A stretch of DNA of 64,000 nucleotides from Nothophaeocryptopus gaeumannii (taxonomy: Eukaryota; Ascomycota; Dothideomycetes; Mycosphaerellales; Mycosphaerellaceae): positions 620,001 through 684,000 of the forward strand of contig JASISA010000027.1 in NCBI GenBank assembly GCA_031771865.1, written 5' to 3'. The notes below the pieces were generated by a model. It had not been told where the DNA came from, did no database searches, and saw only the letters and a list, made by a program, of their open reading frames with translations. Made by a program: the position numbers and the translations under genes. This document shows positions 11,171 to 19,875 of the stretch, in pieces (position 1 is the first letter of the stretch; each line of letters opens with the position of its first letter).

Positions 11171-12167
11171 TCACCTCCAACGCTCTCCATTTCCTCCCGC
11201 CCACGCCTTCCCCGTAATCTTCTCATACGCCTCCCGATACTTCGCCGCCGTCCCCTCCACCACCTCAGGCGGCATACTAACCCCATCCTTCCCCTTCAAC
11301 CCGCTATTCGTCAACCAATCCCGAAGGTACTGCTTGTCGTAGCTCGACTGTCCCTTCCCAACCTCGTACTTATCCTTCGGCCAGAATCGCGAGCTATCAG
11401 GCGTGAGAACCTCGTCAATCAGCACGATCTCGTTGGTGGTGGGATCCAGTCCGAACTCGAACTTCGTATCAGCGATGATGATCCCTCGAGAGAGGGCGTA
11501 GTCGTGGGCCATTTGGTAGATTTTGCGAGAGGTTTCTTCGACTTTCTTGGCGACTTCATCCCCTACAATCCCCACCGCCCTCTCAGCCGAAATATTCTCA
11601 TCATGTTCCCCCTGCTCCGCTTTCGTCGAGGGAGTCCAGATCGGTCTCTCCAGCTTCTGACTCTCCTTCAATCCCTCCGGCATGGCCATCCCGTGCAGTG
11701 TTCCGGATTTCTTGTACTCCGACCAAGCGGAACCGGTGATGTAGCCACGGACGATGGACTCGAGAGGGATGACGGGGATGCGACGGACTTGCATGGATCT
11801 TCTCTCCAGTAGGGTGGTACTCTCCGAAGGAACTGATGCTGGCAAGGAGGTGGAGATGAGATGAGTCTTGAGGTCCGGGAAGTGTTGGGTGATGAGGGAG
11901 AACCAGTGGGCTGAGAGGAGGGTCAGGAGGGAGCCTTTGGCGGGGATGCCCTGTTGATCTGTTAATCGAGGTGTTTGATAGCTTTCAGGTCTGTAAGCAC
12001 TCACTTACATTCTCGAGGATCACATCATATGCAGATATGCGGTCGGTCGCCACGAAGAGAAGGGTGTTTGAGTCGACCTCGAAGATCTCGCGGACTTTGC
12101 CGCTTGCGATCTTCTTGAGGCCGACGGCGTCAGGATCAATTGCTGTGACCGGCTGGACGGACGCCAT
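11171..12167 (-). CDS. ade1: Phosphoribosylaminoimidazole-succinocarboxamide synthase (SAICAR synthetase)
   Basis: Catalyses the ATP-dependent joining of CAIR and aspartate to SAICAR in cytosolic de novo purine synthesis. Two exons: 12167-12009 and 11950-11171, about 312 residues, close to yeast Ade1 (306). The 58-bp intron (GTAAGT...CAACAG) restores YDVILENGIPAKGS. Signature blocks are SGKVREIFEVD (nucleotide loop), TDRISAYDVI near the N-terminus, and LIDEVLTPDSSRFW near residue 225, all typical of the SAICAR_synt family. The ATG at 12167 gives the expected short N-terminus. It is tail-to-tail with the lactate-dehydrogenase-type gene. No anomalies. Confidence 0.93.
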
Positions 12168-12520
12168 CTTGTTGGTATGCTCTCGACGTTGGTGGATGGG
12201 ATTGATGGCCTCGAGGTGGATGCCGATGACTCGGAATGTGGAGAAAACTTTGAACAAAGTTTGGAACGAGGGTTGTTGTTGTTCGTTGTTGTCGCAAGCA
12301 GCGAGGAAGTGCGGTAGGAGAGAAGGAATTATAGGGTGATGCACTGCGGTGATGGGCTGTGCCACGTCGATATTCACCTGTAGTCATGCACATGCATCTC
12401 AGAAGGAAGGTGCAGATTTCGATCACGTGACTAGATCCTCACACGCTTTTGAATGATTTTGGGCCAGGAAGACCTCATATCGTCTCATATCTTACAAAAA
12501 GAACTACAGCAATGTCGCTT
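12168..12520. other. Intergenic region between ADE1 and the rhodopsin-type gene
   Basis: Promoter of ADE1 and 3' end of the next minus-strand gene. No further gene is seen. Confidence 0.4.
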
Positions 12521-14041
12521 TCATCCCCCAGGCACATCAAACGCTGGACTCATATTCGGCAACCTCAAGGCCTTCGCATCGCCACCAGTCCCGGATCTCG
12601 ACGGGCGCTTGGTCACCCACGCCTGCACTTTCGATCGTGCCTGCAACACTTGTTCATCTTGCTGCATAGCAGCAATGGCTGGACCTGTAGACTGCTGTCT
12701 CCTCAGTCTCTCCCTCGCATGTTCCTCCCCAGCTGCGGTGATCGTCGTTCCTGTTGATCCGTGATGTTTTCGAGGTCGGTCGCGAGCGGCGGCTTGTGCA
12801 CGAGCCCATTTGAGATCCTCTTGCTCCTCAGTCTCCCTATCTCTGACTGGGGAATGGAGATCGAGTTCAGTCTCCCTCTCTCTGACTGGGGAGTTGAGAT
12901 CGAGTGAGGGCGAACGCATCTCATAGTCTCTCTCCACGATCTTTCCTTTCTCATCTGTGATGTATGACACTCTCGACACTGCCGTGGCTGCTGTATCTCC
13001 AGTCAGGCCCAACGCAGAAGCTCCGCGCTCCCCTCCATCCTCCAACCGATTTCGAGAAGCCAGGCTGAATTCCGGTACATAGTGCCTGAAGAAACTCCTC
13101 ATGAACGGTGCGCAAATGCAGATAATAGCCAGTTGAAGTTCAACGGTCGAAGAAACCCACAAATCGAATCCGATCCAAGTAATGTCTTGATCATGACCGA
13201 TTTCGTAAAGGTAGTAAGTCCGTGCGACCCCAACGCCTGTAACGAGGAACCCAACACAGAAAAGGCAGTTCAGCAGAAACTTCTGTTTCCTCGTAGCCCC
13301 AATATCATGCCTGTAGAACATCGCACAAGGAATAGCCGCGGTCCAGAAGTCGCTCGCAATCGTTAATGTCCCGCTCGCAATCGTCAAGCTATCGCCGTTG
13401 ATGCAGGTGCCGGTTTCGCCGTGCGACATCATATTCAGGAAATTCCAGTAAAAGCGGAGAGGTTGACACATGAAGCAGTAAGCGAGTAGAACCCCGACGC
13501 CGCCGGCGATGGTGACGAACATGAAGAACCATATAATGTACGTCCAGATTTTGGAGTAGGTGAATTTTGCGAGGCGCTGGTGGCAGAGGAGGATAGAGCA
13601 TTTCGTGACGCAGGAGGTGATGAGGAAAAAGACTTGAGATAGCCAGGCGACCTGGAAAAGCACGTCTTGTCAGTAACGAACAAAGAGATGTGAGGGGAGG
13701 TGGTGATTCATGCGTACCTTTGTCGCAGGACCGAAGTATTGTGGCGGGAAGTTCCAGACGTGCCTTCCGATACTGTATTGCCAATTGGATATGCAAGCCG
13801 TGACTGTGAACATGATGGAGAATATCCACGCTATGAAAAGGAGCGCATCGTCGAATCCGAATGGGCCAGATCGCTTCTTGATGCGCAGGTACAGTCTAGC
13901 AAGCACCAGTATTGTGGCCGCGAGTTGCCACGCAATCGCGAAAGGGCCCAGCCATGTTTTTTGCTCCGGAGGGTCGATGTAATTCGGCTTCGGCCAGTGT
14001 TGTATGTCTTCAAGGGTCGGCGTGTATAAGTTGCCGGGCAT
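12521..14041 (-). CDS. Fungal rhodopsin-domain integral membrane protein
   Basis: Member of the large fungal 'rhodopsin domain' membrane family (seven spans, related to Pth11-like proteins), of mostly unknown function at the plasma membrane. Exons 14041-13718 and 13651-12521 give about 484 residues; the 66-bp intron (GTACGC...TTCCAG) joins FGPATK to VAWLSQVFFL. Visible features are an early span (LGPFAIAWQLAATILVLARL), the family motif GFDDALLFIAW, further spans such as VGVLLAYCFM, and conserved Trp/Cys around CQPLRFYWN. The last ~150 residues are a charged cytosolic tail with a short internal duplication (LDLNSPVRERE / LDLHSPVRDRE). It is not a light-sensing opsin: no retinal-binding lysine motif was recognised. 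No signal for its ligand. Confidence 0.82.
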
Positions 14042-14655
14042 GTTGACTGACTCTTAGGTGGTTCAGGCCGTCTGCCCGGCGGTTTGGAGCCTTTCGGAAG
14101 TCTCGCAAGTACCACCTTGGTGTCGAGTCGTGTGTCGTTTATAGCTGCCCGAGCGCCAGGACCCAGAGATTGTCACGCGATTCGATCACATAGCCTGTAT
14201 CACGGGAGAAGCACAGGGATAGAGAGATGAGTCGTGGAGTGTTGCTGTTGTTGTTGTGCCTGCGCAAGTGCGACGAAGGGAACGGGAGTGGAGAGGCATC
14301 GCGGCGGGATATACGCCCCATGGCGTTGGCCAAATCGGAAGTGCGTTCGAGTAGACGCTGGAGTGTGGGGCTGGTATAGTCCTTCCAAGGTGTAGTCTGT
14401 TCGGGAGGCGTGTTGCAGCGCTGTTTCGCCAAAACCTTGTCGCTGCCGAAGGATGTCGATCACCCATATCGAGGAGCACTAGCCTCCCGTTCATGAGCTG
14501 CCGCCGCAGGGGTAAGCCAAGCACTCTATTAGAGTACATTTAGCTTCAGGTACTTGGAATTGAAATACTCCTTCAACGTTCGATAACCCTTCTTGATGAG
14601 TTGCGTTACCAGTATATGAAGGAAGAATGTGAAAGTCTCATCTCCTCATCGTTAC
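14042..14655. other. Intergenic region left of the transposon
   Basis: Promoter side of the rhodopsin-type gene and left flank of the DNA transposon. Short minus-strand frames at 14139-14539 have no recognisable domains. The last four bases (TTAC, 14652-14655) are one copy of the target-site duplication. Confidence 0.45.
14652..14655. repeat. Target-site duplication, left copy (TTAC)
   Basis: TTAC directly precedes the left inverted repeat and is matched by TTAC at 19459-19462 directly after the right one. Confidence 0.7.
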
Positions 14656-14693
14656 GGCAGAGCCCTGTTCATGACTAAGGGTCATATCAACTT
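14656..14693 (+). repeat. Left terminal inverted repeat, 38 bp
   Basis: Begins GGCAGAGCCC and ends TATCAACTT; identical, in reverse complement, to 19421-19458. Identity stops at the inner edge. Confidence 0.88.
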
Positions 14694-14778
14694 TCGCCTC
14701 GGCTTCCATTCTCTTATCTACACTCGTTATATTGCCCTACACTCGTGCCTACACTCGTACCTGCACTCGCAAGTGCAT

Positions 14779-16559
14779 ATGGCGCCTCATACCGTTGACC
14801 TCGAGCCCGTGCGAGCCCAGATTGAGCACTGGATCTTCTTTGACCGACGCGAATACACTGCGATATGCGATAATCTACGAACCTACTACGATATTGATAT
14901 ATCTGTCAAGACTCTGAAGAGGAGGCTGAAGCAGTGGGGTGCTCGTATTCGACAGGCTCCTCTACAGGTAGACAATGCCCTCAGAGCCCGTATTATTGAG
15001 CGTTTCTGGCTGTACTCGTACAAAGATGAGAGGGAAGTTCAGTATCTACAGGCAGATGGCTACAATATCTCCCTCATACAATATCAGCGGTTGAGGCGTA
15101 ATATAGGCCTATATAAGAGGTATCCAGCAGAATCTTCTGAAGAGGTGGATGCCGCTATTAGCGAGGCATTGGACCATGTGCTTGGGCATGGTGCTGCACA
15201 GGACTTTGGATATCGCAAGTTGGCCCAAACTATTCGTGAGAAATGGCACTTCATTGGCAGGTACGCCTTTGTATTCATTCACTCAGGCACTCGCACTCGT
15301 AGGCTGCACTCGCTGATCACTCGTAGAGACCGCATCTTCCGTATTGCCGTGCCAAGGTGCCAGCAGCTTTGAGAGCCGTCGACCTGGTAAACGCAGTAAA
15401 CCTCGTAGCGTAAGGCCTCAAGCTCGAGGAGCTGATGATGTATACTCTATTGATGCTTTTTGTAAGCTGGCTGATTATGGATGCTCGATCTACGCCTGTA
15501 TCGACGTCTTTTCAAGGAAGATTATCTGGTACTTTGTTGGGCCGCTAGCTAAGACCAAGTTCTCGGTTTTTGCACAGTACATCATCACGATCTACAAGGC
15601 CGGCCGTATGCCTAATATCATACGATCTGATCAGGGCGTTGAAACTCCAATGCTTGCGGACGCACATCTTCTCCTACGTGAGCACCTTGCTAGCGAACAT
15701 ATCACTTTCAGCGATGCCTTCTGGTATACAACAAGCAAAGGAAATCAGACTATTGAGCACTGGTGGGGCGAGGCAGCAAAGTCAGTATTCAACCGCTGGA
15801 GAGACTATTTCAATCAACTCCGAGAGGAAGGGCATTATAACGCAGCTCTTAAAGCAGTCCGTATTGCCTGGCTCGCAATCTACATCCCTGTAATGAGGTA
15901 TACAACTGGAGAGTTTGTACACTGCTGGAATACTCATACAATCCGTAAGCACAACGAACAGACAGTTGCTAAGCATGTAGCTGGAGAGCCCAACAATCTC
16001 TACGACTATCCGGAGCTTCACGGCGGTGACTTCTACGGGCATTTACTGGATACTGAAGATCCGGTTTTACAGCAATGGGTTGACAAGATTGCAGAGTTTG
16101 GTAAGTAGCGGTGTGCACACTCGTAACTGCCGGAGCCACTCGTAGCTAGGCACTCGTAGCTGCCCATGTTACTCGCAGCGGCACTCGTAGCTGCCCATGT
16201 CACTGCAGCGGCACTCGCAGGCTCGCAGGGGATGCTGTAAGCTGGAACTTAGTAGTTCACTCCAGCTGATTCTATTCGCAGATTTGCTCGCATATCTACC
16301 TCCAATATCTCTCGAGTGGTGTAATGATATGCTTCATACTAGCGGCTATCAATCATGTTTCATGGTGGTGAGGAATCAGCATTGCCTGGGCCGCAAAAAG
16401 CTGCATGTTCATGCATACCATCACCTCCGCACTGCAGCGCATGAGTATGTCAACAATGGCGGAGATCTGCCGGAGTTTGAAACGCCTGCTGCTAGTACAC
16501 AGAGGCAGCCGAGTGACCGAACCAGAGCAGTATTTGAGGCTGCTGGTCAGCCACTTTAA
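14779..16559 (+). pseudogene. Integrase-core (DDE) transposase, probably frameshifted
   Basis: The ATG at 14779 opens an N-terminal helix-turn-helix-like region (LRTYYDIDISVKTLKRRLK) typical of eukaryotic integrase-core transposases. I read exon 1 as 14779-15260 (donor GTACGC), exon 2 from about 15327 (acceptor CACTCGTAG) to 16100 (donor GTAAGT), and exon 3 as 16282-16559 after ATTCGCAG, giving EFDLLAYLPPISLEW and a stop at 16557. Catalytic core: D in YSIDAFCKLADYG, D in IIRSDQGVET, and E in GNQTIEHWWG. Between 15327 and 15400 the family-like blocks RDRIFRIA, AKVPAALRAVD and FESRRPGKR fall in three frames, so the middle exon looks damaged. Splicing directly to the acceptor ending at 15368 would keep a frame open but skip a conserved block. 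Confidence 0.72.
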
Positions 16560-16589
16560 GGGTATTCAGCGTTACCTCCTTCTTCAACA

Positions 16590-18303
16590 ATGGATCTTGA
16601 GTGGACTAAGTTCTGTGCGCAGTCCAAGAAGCAAGTGATATATCACTGTGATCTTGGCAACGTTTTCCGATGCCCCTATTGCCTTGTGCACAATCCTCAT
16701 TACCGAGAAGATGACGGGCCTCTCATATCCTCTCCACTACTAGCAGCACGGCCAGCAGCTACGAGTGCTGCGAGTGCGCCTACTGGAGCAGCTTCGAGCC
16801 TCTACGAGTGCTGCGAGTGCGCTTATTGGAGCTGGAGCCTCTAGTACATATACTGGCTTTCAAGGTTTCGGCACTACCTCTTCGAACCGTGGTAACACCG
16901 TTCTTCAGCAGAATAAGAAGTCACACAGCCGCATATTGGCAACGCTGGTATCGATCCCCTCAGTCCTAAGGCTTCTACCAACCGCAAGATCTCTCGTCCA
17001 GCTGCATCGCCAGCTCCTACGAGTGCGAGTGCGAGTGCACCACTATCTACCTCTTCATCCAAGGGCAGGGCAAGGGTAAAGCCCAACGCCGAGAGATTCA
17101 CTTTCGGTGCGAGGCTTTACAGTGCTTGTCAATATTCGTACGCCGAAGAACAAGAAGCAAAGGCTTCAGCGTTGTCAACTCCGGATGTTTGGCACTACGA
17201 TGAACCGGAGCTTATACAAAGATGGCGACTGGACGGCTTTTTGATACTTATCAACATATGGTTGATATGCTGCCGAGCCGCAACGAAGACATGCGTAGGA
17301 ACTGGCTCTATTCTACTGTTATTGTTCCGGCTGCTGGACCAACTTTACAGCAATGGTTGATACACCCGCATCAAGACTCCTTCCTTGTGTATCTTTTGGA
17401 TGAGGATACCAACGAACCAATCCGCCCAGCAGACACCAATCCTACTATCGGATGACCTCGAAGAGATGCTATTGCCATTTCATCGCAGTCCATGGTCAGC
17501 ATTGAATGCGACAGTCCATATCAAGGTGGTAATTCTCGTCAATCGGGTCAGACGCTGGAATACGAAACCAGTCGGCCAACGCGGAATAGCGGATCAGGAC
17601 GACAGTACTACGAGTCCAGCCAATCTACTACGAGTGCTGCCAATGCGGATACGAGTGACCCGCTACACATTCGCCGCCGGCCGCAGTCTTTCGCCGTGCG
17701 CAGTTGACTTCTTCAACGTTGGCATACGCGGCTCGCGAGGCTGCTGCGAGTGCTGCTACGAGTACTGCTGCGAGTGGACACAAACGCCAGGCCAGCAGTG
17801 AATTGTCGCCTCCATCACCTACTAAAGGCAACGCTGGTCTATTGGTACGTCCTTATCGCATTTCGGCTGGTGCAGAGATCATTGATCTAACCAGCGAGGC
17901 TAGCGATCAATCAAGCAGTAGTTTTAGCTTTGACTCGCCGAGTGAATGGTTCGTCAAGAAGGAACCCAAGGCTCCTATTGTTGAAGAAGATTATGAGGTC
18001 GTAGAACCAACTCGCGATACTTTTTCGGAGAGGCTGGATACTATTATTGAGCAGACGGAGGTGTCGTTGTTTTGTTGAGGAGGCTATACAGCAGCAAGTC
18101 GCTGCCCGCTGGAGCAGGTAGAATCAGTGCCTGTTGCTGAACCAACACCTCCAACAACTGTAGCTGAACCAGCACCTCCAACAACTGTAGCTGATCCAGC
18201 ACCTCCAACACTTGCTGAACCAGCCCAGACGCATATCAAGAAGCCAAGGAAGAAGCTGGTTGTGGAGCCGTCAACGCGGGAAGACAAGGTCGATGAAGGG
18301 TAA
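16590..18303 (+). pseudogene. Second transposon gene, degenerate, with CxxC and SUMO-interacting-like motifs
   Basis: Starts 30 bp after the transposase stop with MDLEWTKFCAQSKKQ and a Cys cluster (CDLGNVFRCPYC). Coding character then shifts between frames: GFQGFGTTSSNRGNTVLQQ, SALSTPDVWHYDEPELIQ, the block 17222-17455 (MRRNWLYSTVIVPAAGPTLQ), and 17704-18078, which contains EIIDLTSEASDQSSSS. The last is a textbook SUMO-interacting motif shape (hydrophobic-hydrophobic-D-hydrophobic followed by Ser/acidic). It ends with a PxxP-like repeat (PTTVAEPAPPTTVADPAP) and KKPRKKLVVEP before TAA at 18301. At least three frameshifts separate the blocks; introns may explain some. No family recognised. Its place in the element suggests an accessory transposition protein. 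Confidence 0.5.
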
Positions 18304-18444
18304 TTAATTTCTTTAGTTGGTAGATATATCTCGTATGTAGGAATGGAGTTCAGGTTCAGGCACTCGCAGAGTTCAGGTTCAGGCACTCGCAGCACTCGTA
18401 TTTTGACACTGCTATCTAGTACCAAGGTTTGCCGGTAGTCTTGT

Positions 18445-19089
18445 CTACAAGCTACTCTCAAAGGCGCCGAGACGAAAGCCCACAAAGCCAGCACGACGAG
18501 CAGCCTCCATCTCAGTGTCAAGACTAGACACTTTAGCCTCATGGCAACCAAACGAGCCTCCAAATCAGTAACCTTAGTCTTTAGGCTCTCGTTCTCAGCA
18601 CGCAGACCAGCAGTCTCTCCACTCGCAGCACTCACAGCACTCGCAGGCTCGACAAGCACACCACCTTCGTCGACATCCTCCATCTCCTCATCTTCATCTT
18701 CATCTTCGTCTTCATCTTCAGCCTTGGCTTCATTGGCAAGGCAGCCAGACTTTCCATGCCGCTTGCAATAGGCACACGCAAGATCTCCACGGTCTTTGAA
18801 CACCATACAGGGCTGCGGATTCTTCTTGCACTCGCACCACGGGCAGGATAGAGCGGCTTTGCCTACGAGTGTGTCTGCGAGTAGATTCAAATAGCTACGA
18901 GTCAGTTAACTCACCTTCATTAGTCTCCATGATACGGCCAGCCGTATCAAACTTCCGCAAATTGTTCAAAGCTGACTTGCGATCCTTGCTATTGGTAGAC
19001 TCGCTGCTGGCTACCCACTCGTTCCATTGATAGTCTTCGACATGCCAGAAGTCGGTGGTAGTAGTGGTTGGTTGGCGGAATTGAGACAT
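18445..19089 (-). pseudogene. Transposon-borne Cys-rich / coiled-coil protein (DUF3716-like), frameshifted
   Basis: The ATG at 19089 begins MSQFRQPTTTTTDFWHVEDY. Exon 1 runs to 18915 (donor GTGAGT) and exon 2 starts at 18862 after an intron ending CACTCGTAG, giving NEGKAALSCPWCECK. The Cys pattern (CPWCEC, then a single Cys, then CAYC, then SGCLA) resembles the fungal DUF3716 zinc-binding-like domain; this assignment is tentative. An acidic run (repeated DE) and a coiled coil follow (AGLRAENESLKTKVTDLEAR). Near 18535-18550 the coil continues in another frame as EAKVSSLDTEMEAARRAG and stops at TAG 18445-18447, so a one-base frameshift is likely. It converges with the second plus-strand gene. 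It may be DNA-binding, an inference from the Cys pattern. Confidence 0.55.
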
Positions 19090-19420
19090 CGCGGCAGTAG
19101 TATTCTTGTAGTTTTGACGGGGAGAATGTTGATGTAGCTAAGATAGTAAGCAAAGGAAAAGAAAGAGTAGATATACGAGTGCTGCGAGTGAAAAGGACAA
19201 TAGTAGTACTTACAATAGCATCAGTTCAAAATAGCAATACGGCCTACGCAGCCTGCTATTGTCCAGCTATGACTGCTTCATAACAACAGCAAGCCGCGCA
19301 GGCCGTCTGCGAGTGTGCTGCGAGTGTTTTAGGCGATAGCGACGCCTGTATAGATGAGAAAGGGCCATATTAGTGTAACTGAGGTTGGTAGATTTGAGGT
19401 CAAAGTAACGTGACACTATG

Positions 19421-19458
19421 AAGTTGATATGACCCTTAGTCATGAACAGGGCTCTGCC
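19421..19458 (-). repeat. Right terminal inverted repeat, 38 bp
   Basis: Perfect reverse complement of 14656-14693; outer end reads GGGCTCTGCC on the plus strand and is followed by TTAC. Confidence 0.88.
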
Positions 19459-19462
19459 TTAC
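19459..19462. repeat. Target-site duplication, right copy (TTAC)
   Basis: Matches TTAC at 14652-14655. Confidence 0.7.
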
Positions 19463-19875
19463 CCCCGTCAGTCCGCTCAAACTGGAAAATCTGCCTGAGG
19501 CAACTAACCCAATCCCGTCAACCGTTTCACCTTGAGCGGAACAGTGGAGGTATGATCAACATAACTACCGAACATCTCCAGACCGCGTCCTGCTGTGATG
19601 AGGCTGTCTAGTGTAGCTCGTGACTGCCTTCGACCGGCGGAAAGCCATGTGTGATATGGATGTGGACAGCGTGACGAAAATCTGCATCAACCGTTGTTTC
19701 CAGAACACGCTTCATTGCTTCAAAACCCACAAGTCTATCATATGATACCTGGCGCAATTCCTAGGTCATAGCCAGCTGGCTGGCTTCCCAGAAAACGCCA
19801 TTTTATCGCTTCTCTATGCAGTACAGTACACTTTCTCCCTCTCTTTTCTCCTTCCTGCGGTTGTTGCTGTCACAT
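19463..19875. other. Intergenic region right of the transposon
   Basis: Right flank of the insertion and 3' region of SSZ1. No gene recognised. Confidence 0.4.

Larger units (their letters stand above)
14721..19326. repeat. Dispersed CACTCG(C/T)AG motif, 37 core copies
   Basis: The hexamer CACTCG or its complement CGAGTG occurs 37 times by my count between these limits, against about 2.3 expected in 4.8 kb of random sequence. Clusters: 14721-14769 (leader), 15288-15326 (intron 1), 16118-16217 (intron 2), 16762-16819, 17020-17037, 17631-17776, 18361-18398, 18620-18643, 19176-19326. Roughly 20 copies extend to CACTCG(C/T)AG or its complement CT(A/G)CGAGTG. TACTCGCAG and similar near-copies are also present. 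Confidence 0.85.
14656..19458. mobile_element. 4.8-kb DNA transposon with 38-bp TIRs and integrase-like transposase
   Basis: The element is bounded by perfect 38-bp inverted repeats (14656-14693 and 19421-19458), each starting GGCAGAGCCC at the outer end, and by a 4-bp TTAC direct repeat. Inside are a spliced integrase-core (rve-like DDE) transposase on the plus strand, a degenerate second plus-strand gene, and a minus-strand gene with a Cys-rich domain and coiled coil. The last two converge. The hexamer CACTCG/CGAGTG occurs 37 times in the element. A 4-bp duplication and an integrase-type catalytic core fit cut-and-paste elements related to retroviral-type integrases (Ginger-like groups), but the family was not tested and the terminal sequence may be unlike known ones. 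All genes show damage, so this copy is probably dead, although its ends are pristine, which points to a recent insertion or mobilisation in trans. Confidence 0.85.

Noticed and set aside
11117..11812. Plus-strand 231-residue frame opposite ADE1
   Set aside because: Antisense shadow of a conserved enzyme gene; Leu/Arg-rich with no domain.
12840..12905. A mobile-element footprint in the rhodopsin gene
   Set aside because: It is an in-frame short duplication in the hydrophilic tail (SPVRERE/SPVRDRE), ordinary slippage.
14721..14769. CRISPR-like array
   Set aside because: Spacing between CACTCG copies is 6-20 bases and irregular, the repeat is too short, and the genome is eukaryotic.
18660..18730. 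Simple repeat (CATCTT/TCATCT) as a separate microsatellite locus
   Set aside because: It codes the acidic Asp/Glu run of the transposon-borne minus-strand protein.
18084..18890. A 268-residue minus-strand protein reading to 18084
   Set aside because: Its last ~120 residues are antisense to the Pro-rich end of the plus-strand gene; the coiled coil continues in another frame and stops at 18445, so the long frame is partly chance.
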